This document shows positions 11,192 to 22,300 of a stretch of 64,000 nt of DNA, in pieces (position 1 is the stretch's first letter; each line of letters starts with the position of its first letter). The position numbers and the translations under genes are program-made. The stretch is from Eudorina sp. 2006-703-Eu-15 (lineage: Eukaryota; Chlorophyta; Chlorophyceae; Chlamydomonadales; Volvocaceae): NCBI GenBank assembly GCA_003117195.1, contig BDSI01000002.1, positions 325,001-389,000 of the forward strand. The letters are read 5' to 3'. The notes beneath the pieces are model-generated. The model was not told the origin of the DNA. It was given only the letters and a program-made list of their open reading frames with translations, and did not search any database.

Positions 11192-14100
11192 ATGATGCAT
11201 CCGGGCGGGATGCCGGGCCCAGTGCCCATGCCCATGCCGATGGGAATGCCAATGCCAATGCCGATGCCGATGCCCATGCCGATGCCCATGCCGGGCGCGA
11301 TGGGGCCCGGGGAGTTCGCGGCGCCGATGGGGGCCGCGGCCATGCCGATGGGGGTCGGCGGCGGTGCCGCCGGGCTGGGCAGCAAGGGCGCCACCATGGC
11401 GGCGGTGTCCGCGACCCGGAAGAAGACGGCGGCGGGGCAGGAGATGCGGCACGAGATGCGAGAGGTGAGGGTGGTGGTGGTGGTGGTGGTGGTGGTGGTG
11501 GTGGTCGGGTGGGGTGGAGAAAGGGCGGGGCTCTGTGCTGTTGGCGCCGGCGCCGGAAGGGAATCATGTCCATGGCGAGTACGGTCCGTACCGCAGTACA
11601 CCGACCCGTGGGTCGCCAAGGCGAGATCCTCTGTGCTCGCGGTGTATTGACCTGTATTGACCTTCAGAGCAGACCTACGGTACCCTGCATCCAGACCTAG
11701 TCTGGGGCTTGTTCTGCGTGACTGCTTGCTTGCTTGCGTTCACCCGCACACACCAATTTTTTTCCGGTCGAACCATCGCTCTGGCAGCAGCGCAGTTTGA
11801 AATTGTCTACCAATTTCCTACACCCCCACACATCCCGACCTCCTCCGGCGGCCTGAATCATCATCAGCCATCCCCCGCCTGTGCTGCCATCCCTGCAAAC
11901 AAACACACCCACGGGCTCGTCCCACCCGCTGCCCGACTGAACGCCAACCACGTCCGCCATCCGTGTGTACGTAATGAGTACGACAGCGTATGCGGTACAT
12001 TATGTACGAGATTGACGAGACCAACGGCCGCTTCATCTCGGGCCGCGCGGAGCCGTTCCAGTTCCTGGACGTGTGCTGCTGCCCGGGCGGCTTCTCGACC
12101 TACTCGCTGACTGCGGGGCCCGCCCCGCGCAAGGGCATCGGGCTCAGCCTGCCACCGGAGCTCGGGGGGCACCTGCCGGCCATCGAGCGGGAGGTGGGTC
12201 GGGAGGGATCAAGGAGGGGGGCAGGGCACCAGGGTAGGGCAGCTGTGCAGGGCGGTAGCGTTAGGTTGGAGGTTGGGGCAGGGGAGGGCAGGGCTGGCCA
12301 GGCAGGGGAGGGCAGGGCTGGCCAGGCAGGGGAGGGCAGGGGGGATGTATGCAAGTGCAGGGCTGTGGATGGCGGGCATGTGTGTCGTAGGCGCTGGCTG
12401 TCTATCACGCGTGTGGCGCCGTCACGCTGAATTGTGAACGGGGTCCCAAGCACTGCAGAACCGACACCCTGCTCGCACGCTGACGGAAACTTTTCTATAA
12501 GCTGTGGGGGGGACCAAGGAGGACAGCTGGGGCGGGGCATGCGGGCGGGGCATGCGGGCAGGGCATGCGGGCAGGGCATGCGGGCAGGGCATTGGGGCAG
12601 AGAATCAGCGCAGGGCAGGCGGGCGAAAGTGAATCCACGCGCGACTCGGTTCGGCGTCGGGGCCCAAGGCCGCAGCGGGGCGCTTCCCGGTTGCCCCGCC
12701 CGGCCCCGTCCTGCATCCCGGACGGTGTTCGCCGCCGGTGCTCGCGGGCGCCTCGCTCTCGCCCATCACCTCGCCGCGCAGTCGGCTGCGCTCCTACACA
12801 CCTGCCACCCGCCTCCCGCCACCCGCCACCCACCACCTGCCACCCGCCGCCTGCCACCCACCACCCGCCACCCGCCGCCTGCCACCCGCCACCCGCCACC
12901 CGCCACCCGCCGCCTGCCACCCGGCACAGACCGACAAGTACCTGCTCCACTTCGTGGATGTGACGACGGTGGCGGCTGGCGTCCGCGTGGGCAGCATGGG
13001 TGTGGGGCAGCCCGGCTGCCCCCGCCACGCGCTGAGGCTCGATGCGCGTGAGGGGTTGGGGATGGGGGCGCAACGCAGCGGGGGGAGGTAGCACGTGTGC
13101 TTGCTTGCAGCGCTTTGTAGTCAATGCCGACTGGGGTGGGGATGCTGGTCAGCTTGGGCCCTTGGGAAGTATCGGTGCAGAAGCTCACAGATGGCATATG
13201 TAATGAAACGTCTGGCTTGGTCTGATGGCTGTGTCTCGACCCATGCTGAATTACTGCTGAAGGGGTGGTTGCGCCCGGCATGGGATTGGTGCGGGTTGTG
13301 GCGCCGGAGCGTGGCGGACGGCACAGGCCCGTGTGGGGCAGGTATTGGGGGGGGGTGCGGCGCGGCGCGGTTCAGGTTGGGGATTCTGGGATTGGGATGG
13401 GCCGGAGGTGGAGGTGGAGCTCCCATCTGTTCTCCTCCTCCATGCACACCTCCTGAGCACAGCCCCTCACCCGGAGCCCGCCATGCATGCCCCCCCTTTG
13501 TCCATACCCTCACCCTAACCCCTCCGTGCATGGGCCCCCCCCCCTTGTGCAGCCGCCGACGCCCCGCCGGTGGGCAGCTGCCAGCTGGTCATCCTGGACG
13601 GCTCCTTCCTCGGGGGCAAGGACTGGATCCACAAGGAGACGACGCTGCCCGACTCGGAGAACCCCGCCTTCAATGTGTACGGCACCAACGCGGCGGCGCA
13701 TAAGGCCCTGCTGGTGGCGCAGCTGATTGTGATGGCCAACAACCTGGCGCCGGGGGGCAGCCTGGTGCTGAGGCTCAACATGTTCGCGGGTGGGTGATTG
13801 GTGGGTGGGTAGGTGGGTGGGTGGGTGATGGGCGGTGGGTGGTGCGGGTTGGTCGATTGGGGCGAGACCGCCTCATGGCCGCTGTCCAGCGCATGCATAC
13901 GTGGGTGGGTTGATGTCGGCTGCTGAAGGAAAACCCGTTGCTCGTACTCACATGCACGCTGGCCGTACTCACATGCACGCTGGCTGTACTCACATGCACG
14001 CTGGCCGTACTCACATGCACCATGATCGGTAACTCGTGTCCCTTTTCCCTCTCGTGTCCGGTGGTGGGGGTGGGGGTGGGGGTGGGGGTGGGGATGCCCG

Positions 14101-17049
14101 CAGACATGTTCACGGCGGGCGTGCTGGGGCTGCTCCGCCAGGTGTTCCACGGCGACGTCTGCTCGTACAAGCCCCGCTCCTGTCACGTGCACCGCGGGTC
14201 GTACTACCTGGTCTGCAAGGGCTTCGACCCGGAGCGGGCGTACTGCATGCAGGTACGGCATGTCGTACACTGGCAGCCGGGAGTAATCAGAACCAGAGTT
14301 GGTATTAATGGTGCTGCAGCGGACCCCCTCGGGTCATCGGTGACGGCCATAGCTTCCTCACCACAAACTGCGGAAACGAAACCGCGCCACCGTGGCGAAT
14401 AATTGCTCTTGCCGTACAGTGTCAGCACAGCTGTCAGGCAGGCTCCCCTGTTGACGTCCTGGCACGCCAGGCGAGGGCATTGGGTTTTGTGACACAGGTG
14501 TGACACGGCAGTCCCATGGGACGGTCAGCGATTGCCTTGTGTGACATGGCGCGACCCGTGCCGTGCTCCGCCGCACGCTCCGAAACCCACTTGAGACTAC
14601 CCCTCTCGTCCTGACCCTCAGCACCAACTAGCAACCACCAACTACCAACGTCCCACTCCAGCCGCCCAACCGCCGCACTACCTAACAACCGCCGCAGTGG
14701 GTGCCCCGATGGAACGCCTGCCTGGCGGCGCTCCGCGCGCGCGGCGGCGCGCCGCGCTTCGTGCCCTTCCCCGGCCTGCACCTGGACACGGCCCCCGGGC
14801 TGGAGATGGTGTGGACGCGGGCGCTGTACCTCTACCACGTGCACCTCTGGCGGTTCGCGAAACTGGTGGAGGTGGCCATGGAGGAGAAGGTGCGTGCGGG
14901 GACCGGCGGGCAAGGCAGGCAGAATGAGAAGCAGGGGTGTGTGATATGCACGCGTGCGCGATATGGAGGAGAAGGGGTGTGTAAAAGAAAACTGAGCTCG
15001 GAAGGGTTGTGTGAGAAGGAGTGTGTGTGAGAGAGTTCTTCCATGGGTAAGGCAGGAGTGCACACGGTGCAATCGGCATAGCTGAGCCCGGTGAGTGTGG
15101 GGGCTGGGGGGGAGGGGGTTTTGCGTGCGAGGGAGAGGTGCAGGGTTGGGTGTAAGTATGGCTACCAACTCGCTGGACCCCGCCTCCTCTCCCTCCTCCC
15201 TGGTCGCCAGGCGATGCTGGACCAGCGGGTCCCCCTCCGGCCCCGCAAGGGCCGCTTCACCAACAGCTGCGGCCGCATCTTCGCGGGGGTGCCCTGCTCG
15301 GGCCGCTGCAACAGCGCGCACTCGTTTGAGGAGCTGCACCCCTTTGTGCAGAAGGTGGGGGTGCGGGTGCGGGTTGGGGGTGCGGGTGCGGGTTGGGGGT
15401 GCGGGTGCGGGTGCGGGTGCGGGTGCGGGTGCGGGTGCGGGTGCGGGGGGTGGGGTGGGGTGGGCGGAGGAGGGGCGGCGGGCGGCACCCGCACCTGGTC
15501 ATGCAGGTGGGGGGGGACGAGGGGTTGGTGAAAGGTGGAGAGGAGGGCCAAAAACCTCAAAAACAAGAAGAGAACGAGCCGCGCCGAACCCGGACATCTC
15601 ACCGGGACGGGTCTCGACCCCAGCCCCTAAACGTTGGGAAACGACCCATGGGTCATGTTTCATGCTGCCGCACATCTCTACAGGACGCCTTCGGGCGCCT
15701 TCCTTCACCGTTCACGCACTGTCGCCCTCCGAAACCCTGCCCTCCGAAACCCCGCCCTCCGAAACCCCGCCCTCCGAAACGTCGCTCCCGTCCGCTTTCT
15801 TGATGCTCCAGGCAGCCAGCCCAGTAGTGAACCCTGTCCACCAAAACGCAGTGCCGACAACCCAACACCCAGTAAACCGTACCTCAACCCTCAACCCTCG
15901 AACGCCCCCCGACAGGCCTTCCGCGAGCCGCGCGGCTTCCTCCACATGCCCGGCAGCATGGCGCTCATGCAGTGCGCCCTGCCCGCCACCGACCCCCTGC
16001 CTGAGACGCTGCTGGAGCTGAAGCAGCAGGCCCACATACAGGTACGAACATGGTACGACCGCGTACGGCAATGAGCCAGTCGGCAGGATGTCGCGCTCGC
16101 TTCCGCACCACGCCGCCGGGTTATGGGTTTGCGCGGTTGTGCGGAGCTCAACACATTGGGCAGGTAAGGGGAGCCGCGCCAGCGCGTGGCGGCGTGCGTG
16201 GTAACGTGTACGGCACTCTTGGCCATCTTTTCGGTGCTGAGGAGGGCCGCCTTGTCCTGTGATCGTTTCCGATTGCTAACCCGCACCCGCACCTCTTACC
16301 CTGCCCCGCCTCTGCAGGCGATCCTCCAGGCCCAGGCCGCAGCCGCCAACCAGGCGGCCGCGCTGGCGGCCGCCTCCACGGCCATGAACGGCAACGTGCT
16401 TGGCCACGTGGGATCGTACGACAATGCCGTGGAGCTAGGCATGGGCGGCGAGTGGGTGCACGGTCTGGTGCGCGGCGCCGCTGAGGTGCCCGGCCCCGGG
16501 GGCGCCGCCGCAGCCGCGGCGCGGGGTACGAGAGCAGCCGCGCCGCAGTCAGGGGGACCGGCGGCGCCGCCGCCGGCGGGACCCGATGGCGAACTTCGGC
16601 TGCTGCTGCGAGAGGAGGATGACGACAACACGGTGCTCGAGGGAGGGTTTGATGAGGACGAGTTCCCCGCGGCGGCGGCGGCGGCGCCGCCGCCGCCGCT
16701 GCCCACCGGGCAGCCCCGGCGGCCGCATCCCGCGCCGGGCGCGCCGCCGGCGACGTCGCCGCTGGCGTCCGTGGCCGACGAGGCCTCGTCCGCCGTCAAC
16801 GGCGGAAACGTCGTCGCCGCCGCCGCGGCGGCGGCGGCCGCGACGGACGCCGATGCCGAGTTCGCCACCACGGCGGAGACCGGTGGCGGGGCCGGCGGCC
16901 CCGCCGCCGCGGCCGCCGCCAGCACGGCAGTGTCCATCCGACCTGAACTGCTGCGGATGTCGGCTTACCAGCCGCGGCTGGGGTTGGTGGCGATTGAGAT
17001 TGAGGACGAGTACAGCCTTGTGGCCATGTTGGATTACCTGGGTCGGTGA
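11192..17049 (+). CDS. FtsJ-fold methyltransferase-like protein with CCCH-like zinc finger
   Basis: Nine phase-consistent exons: 11192-11464, 11987-12193, 12930-12999 (3' end least certain), 13553-13789, 14104-14252, 14698-14889, 15211-15354, 15916-16041, 16318-17049 (709 residues). Residues ~4-45 are a Pro-Met repeat. Residues ~92-303 form a RrmJ/FtsJ-type Rossmann domain: AdoMet motif I FLDVCCCPGGFSTY (117-130), motif IV VILDGSF with Asp199, motif VI LAPGGSLVLRLN (248-259), then YKPRSCHVHRGSYYLVCKGF. FtsJ enzymes use a Lys-Asp-Lys-Glu set; here Asp is kept, but the motif VI Lys is Arg257, the Glu is Ser295, and the first Lys looks missing. About 388-410 has a C-x8-C-x3-C-x3-H finger (SCGRIFAGVPCSGRCNSAH). 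The rest is Ala/Pro-rich with a short acidic patch. 2'-O methylation of RNA is the family reaction; activity here is doubtful. RNA binding is plausible. Confidence 0.8.
11765..11822 (-). repeat. Dispersed repeat B, copy 6 (antisense)
   Basis: The reverse complement reads TAGGAAATTGGTAGACAATT then TCAAACTGCGCTGCTGCCAG and AGCGATGG. It lies in intron 1 of the FtsJ-like gene and is the only copy found antisense to its host gene. Confidence 0.75.
12278..12345. repeat. 24-bp tandem repeat in FtsJ-like intron 2
   Basis: Nearly three copies of GGGGAGGGCAGGGCTGGCCA GGCA, just after the exon ending at 12193. A second G-rich minisatellite (GGCATGCGGGCAG unit, about five copies) follows at 12535-12600. 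Confidence 0.85.
12796..12925. repeat. CACCCGC minisatellite directly before an exon
   Basis: About 130 bp built from CCACCCGCC/CCACCTGCC units end at the acceptor (GGCACAG) of the exon starting at 12930. The pyrimidine-rich array may act as an extended polypyrimidine tract. It translates as Pro/His or Gly/Trp repeats that are not genes. Confidence 0.8.
13943..14025. repeat. 21-bp tandem repeat in FtsJ-like intron 4
   Basis: Four near-identical units of GTACTCACATGCACGCTGGCC/T, the last one cut short, in the intron 13790-14103. Units differ at one or two positions. They are followed by a GGTGGG tract at 14060-14090, just before the acceptor. Confidence 0.88.
15355..15450. repeat. GGGTGC microsatellite after exon 7 of the FtsJ-like gene
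   Basis: A hexanucleotide GGGTGC array that includes the splice donor region (exon ends at 15354). A second array of CCCTCCGAAAC units (about five) is at 15724-15780 in the same intron. Confidence 0.85.
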
Positions 17050-17633
17050 TGGCGATATGGATACGTGATGGAGGGCAGCTGGGCAGGGAGGGGCGGGCGC
17101 CCGGGGATGAAGCAGATGGAGTTGAAGGAGATGAGCGATGTTTCTGTGTGTGCGTCGTGGGAATGGGGGGGGGGCCGGGGGATCGCAACTTCGCATGCGC
17201 AGGTTGTCAGCTTGTCAGGTTGTCAGGTTGTCAGGGGGTCTGATGAGGGTTCGGAGGATGGGGGTTCGGAGGAGGATGCGAGGGCGGAGGAGGATGAGAG
17301 CGAGAGGCCCACGGTGGAGGCCCACCAGACATGAGCTGCTTTCGTCGCCAACAGGACGACGCGCGAACACACCGGGGCTGTAGCCTGTGGATTCGGTGTC
17401 GGAACTGACCCAACTCTCCCTCCCCTGGAAGCGTCATGTACGGTAGCCTGACCGGGGGCGCTGGCGGCACGCGGCGCAGTGTCTCTGTCTTGCAGCGGCA
17501 GCGACTCTATCGCCGCGGATGCGGATCCACTCCCAGCTCCCCCCTCCCGGGGGTCCCGGTCCGGTACGGCCGGGGGGGAGGTGGGGGTTGCGAGTCAGGG
17601 GGGCTGCCTGCGGTCCCGGTCGTGTTGGCCGTC

Positions 17634-17661
17634 TGTGTTTAGAAAAGAGACCCGCCCGATC
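17634..17661 (+). repeat. Dispersed repeat C, copy 1
   Basis: TGTGTTTAGAAAAGAGACCC then GCCCGA. Related copies: 18601-18640 (inverted), 20962-20992 (inverted), 40015-40057 (inverted), 41947-41972, 54488-54516 and a weaker one at 29689-29709. They are found in introns and intergenic DNA alike. Confidence 0.65.
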
Positions 17662-19127
17662 GATACCATACCCGACCCATTCCGTCCGTGTTTCTTCATC
17701 GCCTCTAGATTGGCCAGTGGCTGTGGAACCGATCCTCCCAGCCGGTGCACTGGACGAACACGGCCGGGCAAGGCACGGACGGTGTCTTGTCGATGCAACG
17801 AGGCGTTGGCCCTTACCAGGGGGCGGGGGGTTGGGGTAGAAGATCAAACAGCCAGTGGCAGTGGAGGAGGTCGGGGGCCGTTGCTGTTTGATTGATATAT
17901 GACGGGGACCGGGCCGTCCATCAGTGAAGAGAGGGTCCCCAGCCGCCGCGGCCGACGAGCGGCTACTCCTTACCGCCCCACCGGCTGCAACTGAAGTGTT
18001 ACAGACGCGCCGCCGAGGTCCAAAGGCCCACACACACCACCACCACCTACATAGGGCCACGCCTCTGGCCGTGATCGCCTGCCATCCTTCGCACCGCCGC
18101 ACCGCCGCCGCGACCGGGCGGGCACCGCACCGCACCGCACCCCGCCAAACCCATACGGCCCCCCAGGATGGATTGGCCTCCGCCGTGGCCCCGCCCCAGA
18201 CCGGACCAAGCCTCTAGTGGGCCTAGTCCCAGGCCCCACCATTCGATGAACCCACCATCGCCCAGCATAACGGAGGAGCTCCCCGACCAACCAGCAACGT
18301 CACGTGACTTACCACCTTAGGACTCAGCGACCGCGTCGTCCAACAACTACAACACCTCGTTCCGCGGTTGGATTCATACATACTCTGGGCGATGGGGCCG
18401 GTCCGTCCGCGGCATCGCTTAAGGAGCAGGCCTGCACCCACCGACGCGGACGGCGTCCACCTCCACCTCCCCCGCCCGCCCGCCGTCACCTCGTCCGCCC
18501 TCCGCCGACCTTGGCACGTCGCGGACGCCGACGCCGCCGCCGCACCCCCACCGCCCACGTATATACACACATGTACAGTGTAAGTATGTCTGCACCTGGG
18601 TTCGGTCGGGCGGGCTTCTTTTCTAAGCACATGTACCGACACAGGACCACGCACACACACGCGGCCTACCGCCAGTCGACGTGCACCCATCCGGGCCCCC
18701 GGGCATTCCCGGGGGCCCGCATCCCGACCGGTTCCAAGCAGATACACACACCCGTACGGCACTGCGCCGTAGTTGACTGCCGGAGGCTCTCGCAGCAGCC
18801 TGCCGTACAGCAGCCTGCCGTTACGTCCTGCGCGCCTTCTTCGACCTCCTGCCAGCCTGGTCCACCTTGATCAAGTCGCGAAGAATGCGTCATTGAGCCC
18901 GTACAGTTTAGCTGGTACGATATGTACGGTGGATCACTCATAGCGCAAGTAGGATTCCATCATGAAACAACACAGTGCGGTCATTGGTGTTGTGGGGTAA
19001 GCTGCCGTCGTAGCTGCTTCTCATTGCGTTCAAATGCTGACTCGCCAATGCTGTCTCGTATGAATCAGTAGTGGTAGTAGTAGGAGCACTAGGAGTAGTA
19101 GGAGTGCGTTCTCCACATGCCATGTAC

Positions 19128-19188
19128 TGGGTGTGCCCGAATTCGTTTCGGGTTTCTTTTCTTTTTTCAATTTAACTCCTCACACTGC
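19128..19188 (+). repeat. Dispersed repeat A, copy 3
   Basis: GGGTGTGCCCGAATTCGTTT, CGGGTTTCTTTTCTTTTTTC, AATTTAACTCCTCACAC. It lies just beyond the stop codon of the DUF3431 gene, probably within its 3' UTR region in antisense. Confidence 0.7.
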
Positions 19189-19388
19189 CGCCCTCCCCCC
19201 CGGTGATGGGCCCCAAACACATCGCATGCTTACCTATCCGGATGCCCCACCCGTCCTAACCCTTTCCGCCTGCCCCCATCTTCACCCACCCCCGCCCCCA
19301 CCCCTTTCGCTGTAAACCCCCACGCCCCATTTTCATTTTAAACCCCAACCCCCCGTAAGTGAGCCACCTTGTTCTGCTAATGCTGCCG

Positions 19389-22300
19389 CTACTGCCCTTG
19401 CGCCGCCTGCACCCCCTGCCCCTCCTCCGCCGCCCCCTCCACCTCGTCCACCGCCATCCGCCAGCCGGGGCAGCCCTTGATGGAGAGGTGCAGCAGGTCG
19501 ATCTCGAAGTAACGGAGCAGGTCAGAGGGACCCACGTCGCCCCCGGCCCTGCACAGGGGAGGGAGGGAGGGAGCGTGTTTTGCACACCCGGGCGGGGCCC
19601 GAGGCCGGGGACGTTAGCGTGAGAGAAACACTATGCCCAGCCCAGAACGGAACTCGCAACTCGGTCAGAGGAGGGGGGGCATTGTGAATAGTGCAGGAGC
19701 TAGCGCACGCTGGTGTGCTGTGCGAGGGGGCCGGGGCCAAGGTGAAACCCGTTCGCCGTACAGCCGCGCCCAGGAAAGAGGGAGGCCCCTCTGGCGGCGG
19801 CAGAGCGAGCCGGACCCACCCACCACATGGCCCAGCCGTGGTGCGACACCGCCAGCGACGCGTGGTATGTGTTTCGCTCGTCCAACGTGTACGACAGCAT
19901 CTGCTCGTACAGGGACTTGGGCCAGTGCCGCAGGTGCTTGGGACGCAGCATCAGGCTCGCGCAGCAGGACTTGAAGCTTCCCGGGGTCTGGGGGCGGCGA
20001 TATGGGGGGTTAGGCGCGGGAGGAGGATGTCGGGGTTAGGGATGGCCCCGGAGTCCACCGCGCGCGCACACGCGACCCGTACGGGCATACGGGCGTACGG
20101 GCGTCTTTTCGGGCACTGCTCGGCCCCTCGCATGTCACGCACTCCTGTCCTGCCTGCCTCCGAACACACACACACACGCCCCTATACACACCCGTACGGT
20201 CACAGGGGTGGCTGCGCGTGGGTGCATCTTTGAGTGCTCACACAAGGGGTTGGTCTGAGGCTGCTCTGAGGCTTCTTAATTTGTACAGTATTAAAAACAA
20301 CACAATGCACAGCCCTCCACCTTGCGGGTTGCGAAGTCGTGCGCCGTCAGGATCTTCCCCAGCTCCGCAAACGTCTCCTGCGGTGTCCTCGTGGCGGCAC
20401 CCGGGCCCCCTTCCGGGTAGTCCAGGCTGCGGGAGGCGGAGGTCTGCACGCGGATCGTCTCGGAGGCGTCTGCGTGCGTGGGAGATGATGGGAGTGGGAA
20501 TGGGGCACGGGTGCCGGTGCGGGGTTGGGGTTGGGGCGCTAGGCAGGAGTGGGGTCAAAATGAAACAAAAGCCCAGGACAAACCCAACGCAATGGTGTGG
20601 GTGCGGGTGCGGAGAGGCATCCAACACGCCGGCGCGCAGGGCGGAGGTCGGCGGGGTCATCTCGGCCCTAGGGTTCATCATAAAGCAGATCGTCGGTCGT
20701 CGTTGAATCGGATATCTTCCGAGATCCATCCGCGGATCTGGGCTCGGGGGCCTGGAGCCGCCGCCGCAGCAGCCTGACCGCTACAGGCGCCGTCAGGTCG
20801 ATTCGGCGGAGCGAAATATTGACGTGCGCGGGAGGTGTCGGTCGGAGCAAAGCAGTGTGGAAGGACAAGCGGCCCGTGGGCGTGGCGGCCATGAACCCCC
20901 CGTGGCAAGCAGGACAGCAAAGGACAAGTCACTTAGATCCATCCACCACCATCACCCAACTGGTTTGGGTCGGGCGGGCTTCTCATTAACCACCACCCCC
21001 ACCACCACCACCCCCACCACCACCTGGATCTTGGATCCCGCTGGACCAGCCCCCCGCTGGATTCACTCACCCGGCCCAGCGTAGCGCACCAGCGACAGCG
21101 GCCCGAACCCCGCGTTCGTGACATCCCCCGTGGCCGCCGCCGCAGCCTCCGCGTCCGTCATGCCAGATAGCACGACCAGGTTCTCGTACCGCGTGTCGTA
21201 CAGGCCCCCCGCACCGTGCAAGTACACCCAGCGGTTGCCGTTCTTGCCCTGGCCGGCGCGGAGGGGTACGGACATTGCGGAACCGTTCGCCAGGCACCTG
21301 TACGACAGAGAGACGAGGTCAAGGCGGGAGGATCCCCGGGGGTTTCGGCCAGCCAGACCATTGTGCGTGACTTTGTAACTAAGCCAGTCACAGGAGCTGC
21401 AAGTGGTGAATGCGCGGGCGACTGCTGTACTACACTGGTGTCATCTCAACACGCCTTTCCCAGCCATTACTCCCAGGGCGCTCGCCATGGCAGTGAGGCA
21501 GGCGGTTTTGCCTGGGGCGGTCAGTCAGGTTGCCGAAGAGCGGTAATTTCCGGGGCGATGGGTTCCGGAGCAGCGCCTCCCCAACCCCGCGACCGCTCAA
21601 CCACCTGGAAGACTTGAAGGGGCACCGACCCAGGTTCGGCCGCCGCCCCGCAGCGCCAGCACCCCGGGCCTCCGACCGCTCCTCAGCGGCCCCGCCTCCA
21701 CCTCCACCTCCTCCTCCTCCTCCACCGCCGCCGCCGCCTCTAAAATACTCGGCGGCCGTGCCCGCGGCTGTGGCCGCCGTCAGCAAGTGCTTGGACCCCG
21801 CATCCGCCTGCGCCTCCGCTGCCGCCGTGGCGGTGGCGGCGAGCAGCTCCCGGCGCCGGGGGTCCATGGCCTCAGCCGCCGCCGTGTGTAGCAGCCAGTC
21901 TTCGTCGGCAGAGTCCTCCGCACACACCAGCTGGGCGCAACAGCCCTTGAGCCAGTTTTCCTGCGGGTGTGGGAGGGCGGGCGGCGGGATCGATGGTGCC
22001 GATGACGACGACGACAACAGCGAGTATGATGACGGTTCAGCGCTGCTGCTGCTGCTACAGCTGGTGGTGGTGGAGATCAAGGGTGCATGGCGTTATGAGG
22101 GTGTATGGCAGATACGGGTGCAAGCCAGGCGGATGAATGACGATCAAACCCTAAACCAACTTAACCCAATTCGCAATCGAATCCCCCAAATCAATCCAAC
22201 TCAATCCATACAAACCCACTTAATCACCTATGCTCGGTCAACACTTAGGGAGAAGCCGGCAAACACCTTGGCAAGGAGCGACTGACTCGAGGCTCGGCCC

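Larger units (their letters stand above)
17050..19388. other. Convergent intergenic region, FtsJ-like and DUF3431 genes
   Basis: No gene was recognised between the stop codons of the two convergent genes. It carries repeat C copies (17634-17661 and inverted 18601-18640) and repeat A copy 3 (19128-19188). Short tandem GTCAGGTT and GGATGGGGGTTC-like units lie at 17205-17290. The 233-residue antisense frame at 17434-18135 has no recognisable domain and crosses repeat C. A TGTAA, the usual chlorophyte poly(A) signal, reads on the - strand at about 17998-18002 and on the + strand at about 18576, but its use is unproven. Confidence 0.5.

Noticed and set aside
10762..11619. Antisense 285-codon frame over the FtsJ-like first exon
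   Set aside because: It reads the complement of the CCGATG/CCCATG array (Gly-Ile runs), while the + strand exon has a matching donor and downstream phase.
17434..18135. A 233-codon antisense frame between genes 2 and 3
   Set aside because: Composition is noise-like and it contains dispersed repeat C; no recognised family.
20668..20892. A possible extra exon of the DUF3431 gene
   Set aside because: Exon 4 (ending 21071) joins the exon at 20469 in phase without it, no good acceptor precedes it, and its frames carry no family signal.
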